In this document: piece after piece, positions 8,174-16,771 of the stretch
Layout of the letters: each line of letters begins with the position of its first letter
How positions within the stretch are numbered: the stretch's first letter is position 1
Assembly: GCA_963760225.1 (NCBI GenBank)
Contig: CAVXCD010000003.1
Coordinates: 1,922,001-1,986,000 of the forward strand
Direction of reading: 5' to 3'
Source: 13-2-20CM-66-19 sp963760225
GTDB taxonomy: Bacteria > Pseudomonadota > Gammaproteobacteria > Steroidobacterales > Steroidobacteraceae
Length of the DNA stretch: 64,000 nucleotides
The notes under the pieces: generated by a model
The model's database searches: none
Told to the model about the DNA's origin: nothing
What the model saw: the letters and a program-made list of their open reading frames with translations, nothing else
Made by a program: the position numbers and the translations under genes

Positions 8174-9808
8174 ATGGGTGATTACGACTACATCGTAGTC
8201 GGCGCGGGCTCCGCCGGCTGCGTGCTCGCCAACCGCCTGTCCGCGGATGCTGCGCAGCGCGTGCTGCTGCTGGAAGCGGGCGGCTCGGATCGCACGCCCT
8301 GGATCCAGGTGCCGATCGGCTACGGCCGCACCTTCAATGACCCGCGCTACAACTGGATGTACGAGGCGCAGAGCGATCCGGCGCTCGACAACCGCCGCAC
8401 CTTCTGGCCGCGCGGCAAGGTGCTCGGCGGCTCGAGCTCGATCAACGCCATGGTGTACGTGCGCGGACAGCCGGGCGACTTCGACGACTGGCGCGACGCC
8501 GGCAACCCCGGCTGGTCGTACGCGGAAGTGTTGCCGTGGTTCAGGAAGCTCGAGGATCACGACCTGGGCGCTTCCGAGTTTCACGGCGTGGGCGGCCCGG
8601 TGCACGTCAGCGATGTGTCGGCCAGCGTGCATCCGCTGTGCGGGGTGTTTCTCGAGGCCTGCACGTCACGCGGCATCGCCCGCACCGCCGACTTCAACGG
8701 CGCGCGCACCGAAGGGGCGGGACTGTGGCAGGTCACGATCAAGGACGGCGTGCGTGTCTCGTGCGCCAACGCCTACCTGCGCCCGGTGATGGGGCAGCGG
8801 CGCAACCTCGAGGTGCGGCTGCGCGCGCATGCGACGCGCATCATGTTCGACGGCCGGCGCGCGAGCGGCGTCGAGTACCTGCACGGCGGCACGCACCAGG
8901 TGGCGCACGCGCGCCGCGAGGTGCTGGTGTCCGCCGGCGCCGTCAACTCCCCGCAACTGCTGGAGCTTTCCGGTATCGGCCAGGGCGAGCGTCTGCGGCG
9001 TTTCGGCATCACGGTCATCGCCGATACGCCGGCCATAGGCGAGGGACTGCAGGATCATCTGGCGGTGTCGTACTTCTACCGCTCGCGGGTGCCGACACTG
9101 AACGAGCAGCTCGCACCGTTCCTCGGCAAGGTACGCGCGGCGCTGCGCTATGCGCTCACCCGGCGCGGTCCGCTGGCCATGAGCGTCAACCAGGCGGGTG
9201 CCTTCGTGCGCAGCCGCCCCGAGCTCACCCGTCCCAACCTGCACATCTATTTCAACCCTGCGAGCTACAGCACCACCACCCTGGGATCGCGGCGGCGGCT
9301 GCTCAACCCCGACCCTTACCCCGGCTTTCTCATGTCGTTCAACACCTGCCGCCCCACCAGCCGCGGCAGCATCCACATCCGCTCGCCCGACCCGCTGCTA
9401 AGCCCCGCGATCGTGCTCAACTCGCTGGCGACGGCGGAGGATGTGCGCGATGTCTGCGACGGGGCGCGCGTGGTGCGCGGCATCGCCGCCGCGGCCCCGC
9501 TCGCCGCCGCGGTCGCGAGCGAGCGCGAGCCCGGGGAGGCGGTGCAGTCGGACGAGGCGGTGCTGGCGGATTTTCGCGCGCGTGCCGGCTCGGTGTTCCA
9601 CGCCTCCTGCACCTGCCAGATGGGAGCGGACCCGAGCCGCGCGGTGCTCGATGCGCGGCTGCGGGTACGCGGGGTCGCCGCACTGCGCGTGGTGGATGCG
9701 TCCGCTTTCCCGAACGTCACCTCCGGCAACAGCAACGCGGCGACCATCATGCTGGCGGAAAAAGCCGCCGACCTGATTGTGCAAGACAGTCGCGCGCCGC
9801 CGGGTTAA
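8174..9808 (+). CDS. GMC-family FAD oxidoreductase (choline/alcohol dehydrogenase-like)
   Basis: The protein has 544 residues, with the N-terminal FAD dinucleotide fold YDYIVVGAGSAGCVLANRLS, the GMC signature around RGKVLGGSSSINAMVYVRGQ, the second signature GAVNSPQLLELSGIG, and the C-terminal active site FHASCTCQMGAD (catalytic His) plus DASAFPNVTSGNSNAATIMLAEKAADLI. It oxidises a primary alcohol to an aldehyde. Choline would fit the adjacent ALDH and Rieske genes, but family members also take other alcohols. The MFS gene follows after 36 bp on the same strand, probably in the same operon. Confidence 0.9.
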   Translation: MGDYDYIVVGAGSAGCVLANRLSADAAQRVLLLEAGGSDRTPWIQVPIGYGRTFNDPRYNWMYEAQSDPALDNRRTFWPRGKVLGGSSSINAMVYVRGQPGDFDDWRDAGNPGWSYAEVLPWFRKLEDHDLGASEFHGVGGPVHVSDVSASVHPLCGVFLEACTSRGIARTADFNGARTEGAGLWQVTIKDGVRVSCANAYLRPVMGQRRNLEVRLRAHATRIMFDGRRASGVEYLHGGTHQVAHARREVLVSAGAVNSPQLLELSGIGQGERLRRFGITVIADTPAIGEGLQDHLAVSYFYRSRVPTLNEQLAPFLGKVRAALRYALTRRGPLAMSVNQAGAFVRSRPELTRPNLHIYFNPASYSTTTLGSRRRLLNPDPYPGFLMSFNTCRPTSRGSIHIRSPDPLLSPAIVLNSLATAEDVRDVCDGARVVRGIAAAAPLAAAVASEREPGEAVQSDEAVLADFRARAGSVFHASCTCQMGADPSRAVLDARLRVRGVAALRVVDASAFPNVTSGNSNAATIMLAEKAADLIVQDSRAPPG

Positions 9809-9844
9809 CCTGCCCCGGCAGCACCGAGCAGGCACCGAAACGAC

Positions 9845-11182
9845 ATGAGCGAACTGCAATCGAGCGTGGCCTCCGCCGTCGGCACTGCGCACGGCGCGCC
9901 GCTGCCGCAGTCAGCGACGCTGGTGGCCCGCTGGTACGTGCTAATCATGATGTGCCTGGTGTACACGTTGAGCATCGCCGATCGCTACGTGGTGTCGACG
10001 GTACTCGACCCGATCCGCATCGAGCTGCATCTCACCGACAAAGGCGTTGCGCTGCTCACCGGGGTCGCGTTCGGCCTGTTCTACGTCATCCTCGGTTTCC
10101 CGCTGTCGTGGCTCATCGATCGCTACAACCGCCGCAAGATCGTCGCGGCGTGCCTGGTACTGTGGTCGGTGATGACGGCGGTGTGCGGGCTGGCGAGCAC
10201 TTCGCTGCAGTTCTTCCTCGCGCGCGTCGGGGTGACGGTCGGTGAGGCCGGAGGCACGCCCGGCGCCAACTCGCTGCTGTCGGATTACTTCCCGGCGACG
10301 CGCCGCGCCATGGCGCTCACGGTGTTCTCCCTCGGCGCACCGATCGGCGCCTGGGTCGGCTACAACGTCGCCGGCGCGATCGCCGACCAGTACGGCTGGC
10401 GCACGGTGTTCTACGCGCTGGGGATCCCGGGGGTACTGGCCGGAATGGCGGTGTGGTTCACGGTGCGCGAGCCGCAGCGCGGTTGCCTCGACAGCGGCGA
10501 CGACGGCGAGGCGCCCACGGTCGGCGAGACCATGCGCTTCCTGTGGCAACAGCGCTCGGCGGTGCACCTGATGATAGGCACCGCGGTGTGCGCGCTATGG
10601 GGCTGGGGGCTGATGTTCTGGACGCCGACTTTCCTGCAGCGCACCTACCACATGAGCATCGGCGAGGCGGGCTCACTGACGCAGAACATGCACCTGTGGG
10701 GCGGCGGCATCGCCACCTTGGCCACCGGCTGGCTCATGGCCCGCAGCGGCATGGTGGATGCGCGCCGCATCGTGTGGCTGCTCGGTGCCGGCACCGCCAT
10801 CGCCACGGTCGCCTCGGGGGTGGTGTACTACACACGCGACCTGACACTGGCGCGCGCCATGCTGTGGATCTTCATTCCGGCGATCTACTTCTACATCGGC
10901 CCCGGCTTCGGGCTGCTCAATAATCTCGCGCAGTGCCGCATGCGGGCGATGTTCTGCGCCATGGTGCTGTTCCTCGCCAACCTCGGCAACCTGGTAATCG
11001 CGCCGCCGCTGATCGGCGCGCTGAGCGACTGGTTCGGACGCACGCACGCCTCGAACGCCGACTCGCTGCGGCTCGCGATGCTGTGCCTGGTGCCCACCGG
11101 TCTTTGGGCGACAGCGCACCTGTTCCTCGCGGCGCGCGATATCCTCAAAGACCAGGAACGGGCGCGAGGCTTTCCGTTTTAG
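9845..11182 (+). CDS. MFS transporter, spinster-type
   Basis: The protein has 445 residues with 12 predicted membrane segments. The signature of this branch is present: WYVLIMMCLVYTLSIADRYVVSTVLDPIR at TM1, LSWLIDRYNRRKIVAACLVLWS after TM2, GVTVGEAGGTPGANSLLSDYFP around TM4, and WRTVFYALGIPGVLAG at TM6. It lies directly downstream of the GMC oxidoreductase, so it is likely the importer of that pathway's substrate. The substrate cannot be read from sequence. It converges on the next MFS gene with only 12 bp between the stops. Confidence 0.88.
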   Translation: MSELQSSVASAVGTAHGAPLPQSATLVARWYVLIMMCLVYTLSIADRYVVSTVLDPIRIELHLTDKGVALLTGVAFGLFYVILGFPLSWLIDRYNRRKIVAACLVLWSVMTAVCGLASTSLQFFLARVGVTVGEAGGTPGANSLLSDYFPATRRAMALTVFSLGAPIGAWVGYNVAGAIADQYGWRTVFYALGIPGVLAGMAVWFTVREPQRGCLDSGDDGEAPTVGETMRFLWQQRSAVHLMIGTAVCALWGWGLMFWTPTFLQRTYHMSIGEAGSLTQNMHLWGGGIATLATGWLMARSGMVDARRIVWLLGAGTAIATVASGVVYYTRDLTLARAMLWIFIPAIYFYIGPGFGLLNNLAQCRMRAMFCAMVLFLANLGNLVIAPPLIGALSDWFGRTHASNADSLRLAMLCLVPTGLWATAHLFLAARDILKDQERARGFPF

Positions 11183-11194
11183 TGAACTGGGACA

Positions 11195-12442
11195 TCAGCT
11201 TCCGCGGCTCCAATCCACCGGCTCCACGGGGGGCACCGCGAGGAACCATGCGAGCAGCCCGAGCAGCGCGACCCCGCCCGTAACCCACAGTGCCACCGTG
11301 TAGTGGCCGCCGTTGTGCTTGATGAGATAGCCGGTCACGCTCGGGGCCAGGATGCCTGCCGTGTTGCTGATCGCGTTTTGCGTGCCCATCCACCGGCCGG
11401 TGGCGAGCGGCCCCGCAAAGCGCTGCGTCAGCGCCCCCACTGAAGGGGAGTTGAGACCGTCCGCCAGACCGGTCGCGAGCAGCAGCCCGGCGCCCGCCGC
11501 CGCCCCGGCGGCGCTCAGCGACAAGAGGCACACGCCGACTCCGGCCGCGCTCAGCGACAGCGCCGTCTTGTAAGCCAGGCTCGGCGTCGCACCGCGGCGG
11601 ATCCACCAGTCGATCAGCCAGCCGGTGGCGACAATGCTGGCCGAGTCCATCACGTAGATGAGGCTCTGGACATTCTTCATCGCGTCCAGCGACAGGCCGC
11701 GCTCATCCACCAGATAGAGCGGCACCCAGGTGAACACGAAGTAGAAGGCGTAATTCGAGCAGAAGTTGCCGAAGACCGTCCCCCACAGTGCCCGTTGGCG
11801 CACGATGTCGATCCACCGCGGTCCCACAGCGCCGGCGCCCGCGGACCTGAGCGGCGCGGGCACCCGCAGCTGGCCAGCCCACGGGATCAGCCACAGAAGC
11901 GAGAGCAGCCCGAGCGCCATGAACATGGTCCGCCAGCCGTAGTGGATCATGACCAGTCCACCGACGAAGGCACCCAGCGCAGGGCCGACCACGCTGCCGA
12001 GCTGCATGATCGAGGTCGCCCGCGCACGCTGCGCGTCCGCCACGCGCTGTGAGATCAGCGCGAAACCGCTCGGGTAACACACCGACTCGCCGACGCCCAT
12101 CACGAGACGCAACGCCACGAGACTCAGGACGCCGCCCGAAAGTCCGGCCAGGAAAGTCCCGACCGACCAGAGCGTGAAGCCGCCGGCCAACACGCGCGCC
12201 GCGCCAATGCGGTCGACGAGGATTCCCATGAACGGCTGCGAGAGGACGTAGGTAGCAAAGAACGCCGACAGCAGCAGGCCCATCTGAAAGTCATCGAGTC
12301 TGAATTCGCTCTTGATGAGCGGCGAGGCCGTCGAGATGGTGCCGCGGTCGACGTAGTTGATCATCAGGGCCGCGCCGAGCAGCACGATGAGCGCATACGG
12401 GGCTCGCGATGGCGCGGTGGCGCCGGGCCCTGCACCCGACAC
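11195..12442 (-). CDS. MFS transporter, anion:cation symporter-like
   Basis: The protein has 415 residues and 12 membrane segments. MINYVDRGTISTASPLIKSEFRLDDFQMGLLLSAFF and GESVCYPSGFALISQRV are characteristic of the hexuronate/glucarate (ACS) branch. It probably imports an organic or sugar acid by proton symport. That would suit the enolase-superfamily enzyme at 6968 better than a choline route, so the region may hold two pathways. Its start lies 2 bp downstream (minus strand) of the SH3 protein stop, so the two may be co-transcribed. Confidence 0.86.
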   Translation of the reverse strand: MSGAGPGATAPSRAPYALIVLLGAALMINYVDRGTISTASPLIKSEFRLDDFQMGLLLSAFFATYVLSQPFMGILVDRIGAARVLAGGFTLWSVGTFLAGLSGGVLSLVALRLVMGVGESVCYPSGFALISQRVADAQRARATSIMQLGSVVGPALGAFVGGLVMIHYGWRTMFMALGLLSLLWLIPWAGQLRVPAPLRSAGAGAVGPRWIDIVRQRALWGTVFGNFCSNYAFYFVFTWVPLYLVDERGLSLDAMKNVQSLIYVMDSASIVATGWLIDWWIRRGATPSLAYKTALSLSAAGVGVCLLSLSAAGAAAGAGLLLATGLADGLNSPSVGALTQRFAGPLATGRWMGTQNAISNTAGILAPSVTGYLIKHNGGHYTVALWVTGGVALLGLLAWFLAVPPVEPVDWSRGS

Positions 12443-12444
12443 CG

Positions 12445-13158
12445 TTAAGTTCCGGATCCCTTATCCGGGGGCGGCGCCGGCCCGGTGCGCGGGGATGAGC
12501 CACTGCCGGGAGGTGGTCTGTCTCCCGGCGGTTTGCCGCCCGGGGGCCTGCCCGTGCCCGGTGGCGGTTTTCCGCTGCCCGGTGGTGGCTTGCCCGGACC
12601 GTGAGAGGGTCTGCCGGCGGGAGGCCGCGTCGCCGGCGGCGGATGACCCGGCGGGGGCCGCATCGCCGGCGGGGGACGCGACGGCGGTCGGGGCCGCGGT
12701 GGTGGCGGCGGCCGCCCGTGCGGATAGCGATGCCAGTAGTTGTAGTAGTGAGCGCGCTGCGCGTACCACGGACGCCCGCTGTACCAGGTCGACCAGTAGG
12801 TGTTGAAACTGAAGGTGACGATCGGTATCCCGAGCGTCACGCCGTTGCTGGCGATGACCACGACGCCGCCCGCAGCGGGCATCTGCAGGTACTCCGCCGC
12901 GACCCAGCCGCGGTTCGGGCCCGCCTGCACGTCACACCAGCCGTAGCCCTGCTCGCAACCGAACACCTGCACGCCAACGCCGGGCGGCAGCCGCACGACG
13001 GCCGGGTACTCGATGGCGGGTCCGGCGCGCATGTGCACGGGGGTGACGACCGTGGCCGTGAAAGCGAGCGCCGCCGCCGCGCGCGCCGCCAGCGTCGCGA
13101 TGGCGATTGCGCTCAATGTCACCCGAATCACGCGTCGCCCGCGGAAGGTTTCCTGCAT
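12445..13158 (-). CDS. Exported bacterial SH3-domain protein with a proline-rich tail
   Basis: The 237-residue protein has a hydrophobic export segment (VTLSAIAIATLAARAAAALAF), an SH3b domain at about residues 32-95 (VHMRAGPAIEYPAVVRLPPGVGVQVFGCEQGYGWCDV, GWVAAEYLQM), a short Tyr/Trp-rich segment (YWSTWYSGRPWY, YYNYWHRYPHG), and about 85 residues that are mostly Pro, Arg and Gly. SH3b domains of this type usually bind cell wall or other envelope ligands. The tail is low-complexity and probably disordered. It sits immediately upstream of the MFS gene. No enzyme domain is seen. Confidence 0.75.
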   Translation of the reverse strand: MQETFRGRRVIRVTLSAIAIATLAARAAAALAFTATVVTPVHMRAGPAIEYPAVVRLPPGVGVQVFGCEQGYGWCDVQAGPNRGWVAAEYLQMPAAGGVVVIASNGVTLGIPIVTFSFNTYWSTWYSGRPWYAQRAHYYNYWHRYPHGRPPPPPRPRPPSRPPPAMRPPPGHPPPATRPPAGRPSHGPGKPPPGSGKPPPGTGRPPGGKPPGDRPPPGSGSSPRTGPAPPPDKGSGT

Positions 13159-13222
13159 GACAGCACCGATACCGCCCTGTTGAAGCGCAGTCTACAACCT
13201 GCGCACGCCGCGCGCAGGTCAC

Positions 13223-13846
13223 TCACTGCGTCGCGGGCTTGACCGTGTCCGCTTTGTCGGCGATCAGCACCTCGGCACTGAGGTGCGTGCCGCCCACCGT
13301 GTACTGGTTGGGAATGCAGGTCGACTCATACTGCACGTTGCGCGTGGTAAAGAGCGGCAGGATGCGCTGCTTGATCTGCTCGATGAGCTCGCAGTCACCG
13401 GCGACGTCGAGAGGATCGCGATGGGCGGTGAGATCTACCAGCTTCCAGCGCGCACTGACCGTCTGGGCCGGCGCCGCCCCGGCGGCAGCCGGGCCTGCGG
13501 CCGCGGCCGGGTGCAGCACATTCACTTTAATGTGGACGCTCGGAAAGGCGGTGGGGCGGTCGAGTCCGCCGGCGCAGCCATACTCGTTCACCGACAGGTC
13601 CGGGCGGGCGCCGAGCATCAGCAGCGTGCTCCTGATCCTGTCCCGCAGCCCGTCGCACGAGTAGTGCGCAGTGAAGCCCATGAACACGAAGCGCAGCTCC
13701 CTGGGATTCCAGTCCGCCGCGACCGCCGCTTCGCCCCCTGCGGCGGCCGCCGGCGGATCGGACCGCAGCGGGGGACTGGCGCACACCGCCGCCACCGTCG
13801 CGATACATAGAAAGCCGGGAACGCCGCCAGCACCGAGGATGCGCAT
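13223..13846 (-). CDS. Hypothetical exported protein, cysteine-containing
   Basis: The longer open frame begins at 13945, but ATG 13846 has GGAG nine bases upstream and directly precedes a signal peptide (MRILGAGGVPGFLCIATVAAVCASPP), so I chose it (207 residues). The mature part has WNPRELRFVFMGFTAHYSCDGLRDRIRSTLLMLGARPDL..., four cysteines and an Ala/Gly/Pro-rich linker before a C-terminal domain (ARWKLVDLTAHRDPLDVAGDCELIEQIKQRILPLF). I do not recognise the family. Two cysteine pairs suggest periplasmic disulfides. It is divergent from the heme-binding-like gene at 14011. Confidence 0.65.
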   Translation of the reverse strand: MRILGAGGVPGFLCIATVAAVCASPPLRSDPPAAAAGGEAAVAADWNPRELRFVFMGFTAHYSCDGLRDRIRSTLLMLGARPDLSVNEYGCAGGLDRPTAFPSVHIKVNVLHPAAAAGPAAAGAAPAQTVSARWKLVDLTAHRDPLDVAGDCELIEQIKQRILPLFTTRNVQYESTCIPNQYTVGGTHLSAEVLIADKADTVKPATQ

Positions 13847-14010
13847 AAGTGAAATCTCCGGCGTCGAACCAACGCCCGATGTTACGTGAGCGTACCTCGC
13901 GGTGCGAGGCACGGGTTTGATGTGCAACGTCCAGCCTGACTTCACGCTGACATGTCAGGCGACAGAGCTGAGAGTAAAGTGTTCCTCCCTCCACCGATCA
14001 GAGAGCGACC

Positions 14011-14547
14011 ATGCCTGCAAGCCGCATCCTGACCCTGGCGCTGCTTGGCGCCGCCGCCGTGGTCGCCGCGACCAGCGACGCACAGCAAGCCCCCGGCAAC
14101 CCCCTGGATGTCGTCCCGGACAAGATGCCCTTCGACATCCCCTACGGACCGCCGATTACGCTCGAGCGCGCCAATGCGCTCATCGCGGCGGCGATCGCCG
14201 AGGCCCGCAGGCACGACTGGAAGCTGAACGTCGCCGTGGTCGATGCGGGCGGGAACCTCGTGGCCTTCGAGCGCATGGACGGTGCGCAGCTCGCCTCGAT
14301 CGCGGTCTCCGAGCACAAGGCGCGCGTCGCCGCCACGTTCCGCCGCGAGACGAAGGTGTTCGAGAACGCGGTGCAGCAGAACGGCTCCACCTACGTGTTG
14401 ACGCTCGACGGGGTGATCGCCTCGCGCGGCGGAATTCCGCTGGTCGATGCCGGCAAGCTCATCGGTGGCATCGGCTGCTCGGGCGGCACGGGCTCGCAGG
14501 ACGAGGTGGCCTGCACGGCGGCGGTCGCCGCCCTTAATAAGAAGTGA
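14011..14547 (+). CDS. Exported GlcG/HbpS-family heme-binding-like protein
   Basis: The 178-residue protein has a signal peptide (ILTLALLGAAAVVAATSDAQQ) and one GlcG/HbpS domain from about residue 50: ITLERANALIAAAIAEARRHDWKLNVAVVDAGGNLVAFERMDGA, then SEHKARVAATFRRET, and GGIPLVDAGKLIGGIGCSGGTGSQDEVACTAAVAAL. In Streptomyces, HbpS binds heme or iron and signals redox stress, while many proteobacterial homologues are uncharacterised periplasmic proteins. It lies beside the quinoprotein-relay genes and may be part of the same periplasmic redox group. Confidence 0.85.
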   Translation: MPASRILTLALLGAAAVVAATSDAQQAPGNPLDVVPDKMPFDIPYGPPITLERANALIAAAIAEARRHDWKLNVAVVDAGGNLVAFERMDGAQLASIAVSEHKARVAATFRRETKVFENAVQQNGSTYVLTLDGVIASRGGIPLVDAGKLIGGIGCSGGTGSQDEVACTAAVAALNKK

Positions 14548-14575
14548 GTCAGGCCCGCGCCGCCACGGGCCTGAC
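14548..14575. terminator. Hairpin between convergent genes
   Basis: GTCAGGCCCG (14548-14557) pairs with CGGGCCTGAC (14566-14575) across an 8-base loop. It starts one base after the stop at 14547 and ends just before the stop of the opposing gene. There is no strong T-run on either strand, so it may act as a weak bidirectional terminator or RNA-end stabiliser. Confidence 0.55.
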
Positions 14576-14578
14576 CGC

Positions 14579-14899
14579 TCATTGCTGCGGCTTGCTCGGC
14601 GGAGACGGCTGGTCGCCCGACGGTGGCTGGCCGCTCTGCCCGCCGGCGCCCGGCGGCGGATGGTGCGCGCGGGCCTTCGCGATGGCGTCGCTGCAGGCCT
14701 GGGACAACTGGTCCTTGTGGTCATTGAGGCAGACGATGATGCGGCCGCCGCCCGGCTTCACGTCCGAGCACAACTTCTGCACGTCACCCTTGCAGGCCTC
14801 GCGCGGCCGTCCGGGCCCTCCCGGCGGGGGTGTGTCCTGCGCCTGCACGGCGAGGCTGACGATGCAAAGACCGCTCAGCGGAATTAACCAGCGTTTCAT
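14579..14899 (-). CDS. Small exported cysteine-rich-repeat protein
   Basis: The 106-residue protein has a signal peptide (MKRWLIPLSGLCIVSLAVQAQ) and one copy of the cysteine-rich repeat also found in GLG1-like proteins: ACKGDVQKLCSDVKPGGG, IIVCLNDHKDQLSQACSDAIAKA, with four cysteines in the expected spacing. A Pro/Gly/Gln-rich tail follows. Bacterial single-repeat proteins of this kind are periplasmic and of unknown role. It is divergent from the SoxYZ-like carrier with 74 bp between them. Confidence 0.75.
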   Translation of the reverse strand: MKRWLIPLSGLCIVSLAVQAQDTPPPGGPGRPREACKGDVQKLCSDVKPGGGRIIVCLNDHKDQLSQACSDAIAKARAHHPPPGAGGQSGQPPSGDQPSPPSKPQQ

Positions 14900-14973
14900 A
14901 GGTAACCTCGTTGCGGCTAAGCCGCGATCGATGCGGGCGCAGCGTGACCGGCGCTGACGTATGATAACCGCAC

Positions 14974-15783
14974 ATGGGTAAGTTTTCGCCGAGCGCTAGG
15001 CGCACGCTTTGTAACCTGATCTGTCTGCTCGGAGCGGCGCCCGGACTTGTCGTTGCCGATTCGCAGGCACCGCCCGGTGGCGCCTGGCAGAGCCTGCGAC
15101 CGCAGCTGTACGGTACGCGTCCGATCGGCGAGGTCGGCGACGAGTCGATGAGCGTCTCAGGACCTGCCAGCACTCCCGATCCGTCCGCGACCCCGATCGT
15201 GGTGCAGTTCGGCAAGGAACTGGCTGGCAAGGTCAGGCAGGTCCGCGTGATCATTGATAACAATCCCTCACCACTCGTTACCACCATGAGTCTGGCCACA
15301 GGGCTGCCGGTGGATGAGATCGACCTGCGCGTGCGAATCGACCGTTTCACCTCGGTGCGCGCCATCGCCGAGACCGACACCGGCCGGCTGGAAATGCGCA
15401 GCATCTGGGTGAATGCGAGCGGGGGCTGCTCCGCCCCTCCGGCGGCCACGCAAGGTGGAGCCCTCGGACAGATCCGCTTCCGACCTTCGACCGACGGGCA
15501 CGCGGTGCAGATCAGCATCCGCCACCCCAACAACTCCGGCTTCCAGGTCAATCCGGTGAGCGGCGATTTCATCCCGCCGCATTTCATCGCCCACATCAAG
15601 CTGTCGTCCGGTGGACGCGTGCTGATGGAGGCCGACACCGGCATCTCGCTCAGCGAGAATCCGACGCTGCGCCTCGTGACGGGCGAGCCGTTGCCGGCGC
15701 CGCTCGCGGTCGAGGCGACCGACCTGCCGACGCAGTCGCGCTTCGCCGCGACCTGGAACGGCGCCGGAGCCGCCGCCCATTAA
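14974..15783 (+). CDS. Quinoprotein dehydrogenase-associated SoxYZ-like carrier
   Basis: The 269-residue exported protein has an N-terminal SoxY-like domain (residues about 45-160) whose end carries ASGGCSAPPAA, equivalent to the GGC swinging-arm cysteine of SoxY. A SoxZ-like domain follows at about 165-260 (IRHPNNSGFQVNPVSGDFIPPHFIAHIKL, TGISLSENPTLRL). Fused SoxYZ proteins of this size are known near PQQ dehydrogenases. The next two genes (metallohydrolase and flavoprotein) are standard partners, so this is probably one operon. It presumably carries a sulfur-bound intermediate in the periplasm, but the cargo is not known. Confidence 0.86.
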   Translation: MGKFSPSARRTLCNLICLLGAAPGLVVADSQAPPGGAWQSLRPQLYGTRPIGEVGDESMSVSGPASTPDPSATPIVVQFGKELAGKVRQVRVIIDNNPSPLVTTMSLATGLPVDEIDLRVRIDRFTSVRAIAETDTGRLEMRSIWVNASGGCSAPPAATQGGALGQIRFRPSTDGHAVQISIRHPNNSGFQVNPVSGDFIPPHFIAHIKLSSGGRVLMEADTGISLSENPTLRLVTGEPLPAPLAVEATDLPTQSRFAATWNGAGAAAH

Positions 15784-15820
15784 GAGCGTCCCGCGGGCGC
15801 CGCCCCACTCGATACGCGCC

Positions 15821-16771
15821 ATGCGCGTTGCACGCGCCCTGCTTCGCTCACTGCCGGCCTGGCTGTGGCTGGCGGGCGCGGGCACGGCAGCAGCCGGCGA
15901 TGCTCCGGGGGCCTTACCCGTCATCGAGATCGCGCCCGGCGACTTCGTGCACTACGGCAAGCCGCTGCCGCTCGATGCGCCAGGTCATGACGACATCGCC
16001 AACATCGGGTTCATCGTCGGGCGTCGCTGCGTCGCGGTCATCGATACCGGCGGCTCGGTGCGGGTCGGACGCGCACTGCGCCGCGCGATCGCCGCGCACA
16101 CCGCGTTGCCAGTGTGTTACGTCATCAACACCCACGTGCACGTCGATCACGTACTCGGCAACGCGGCGTTCGCCGCTGACCAAGTGCACTTCGTCGGGCA
16201 CGCGCTGCTCGCCGACGCGCTGGTACGCAGCCGGCCGTTCTTTCTCGCCAGCTATGCCGCGGACCTCGATGCGCCGGCGAGCGCTGCGCAGATCATCGGC
16301 CCCGACGAGAGCGTCGCCGTCGGCAGCGATCGCAACCTCGATCTCGGGGAGCGGCAGCTCACGCTGCACGCCTGGCCGAAGGCGCACACCGATTGCGATC
16401 TCACGGTCTACGACCTCAGCAGCGGCACGCTGTGGACCGGCGACCTGCTGTTCGTGCAACGCACGCCGGCGCTCGACGGCAGCATCATCGGCTGGCTCGC
16501 AGCGATCGATGCGCTGGCAGCGTTGCCGCATGTGCGGCACCTGGTGGCAGGGCACGGCGAGGTGACGGGCGAGCCGGCCGCCGCTTTCACACCCGAGCGG
16601 GTCTACCTGAGCACGCTGCTGCAGAGCGTGCGCGCCGACCTTGCGCGGGGCAAACCGCTGCAGGATGCGCTCAAGGAGCCGGGCGAAGCCGGTCAGTCGC
16701 ACTGGCTGCTGTGGGATTCGACGCACCCGCGCAACGTCACCCGCGCCTACCAGGAGCTCGAGTGGGAGTGA
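15821..16771 (+). CDS. Exported metallo-beta-lactamase-fold hydrolase (quinoprotein relay system zinc metallohydrolase type)
   Basis: The 316-residue protein has a signal peptide (ALLRSLPAWLWLAGAGTAAAGDA) and the MBL metal motif NTHVHVDHVLGN at about residues 103-114. Later metal ligands fit KAHTDCDL and VAGHGE. The N-terminal segment VIEIAPGDFVHYG and the NIGFIVGRRCVAVIDTGG strand match the periplasmic MBL proteins that pair with SoxYZ-like carriers and quinoprotein dehydrogenases. It starts 37 bp after the carrier gene. Its TGA overlaps the ATG of the flavoprotein gene by one base, which indicates coupled translation. Confidence 0.85.
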   Translation: MRVARALLRSLPAWLWLAGAGTAAAGDAPGALPVIEIAPGDFVHYGKPLPLDAPGHDDIANIGFIVGRRCVAVIDTGGSVRVGRALRRAIAAHTALPVCYVINTHVHVDHVLGNAAFAADQVHFVGHALLADALVRSRPFFLASYAADLDAPASAAQIIGPDESVAVGSDRNLDLGERQLTLHAWPKAHTDCDLTVYDLSSGTLWTGDLLFVQRTPALDGSIIGWLAAIDALAALPHVRHLVAGHGEVTGEPAAAFTPERVYLSTLLQSVRADLARGKPLQDALKEPGEAGQSHWLLWDSTHPRNVTRAYQELEWE

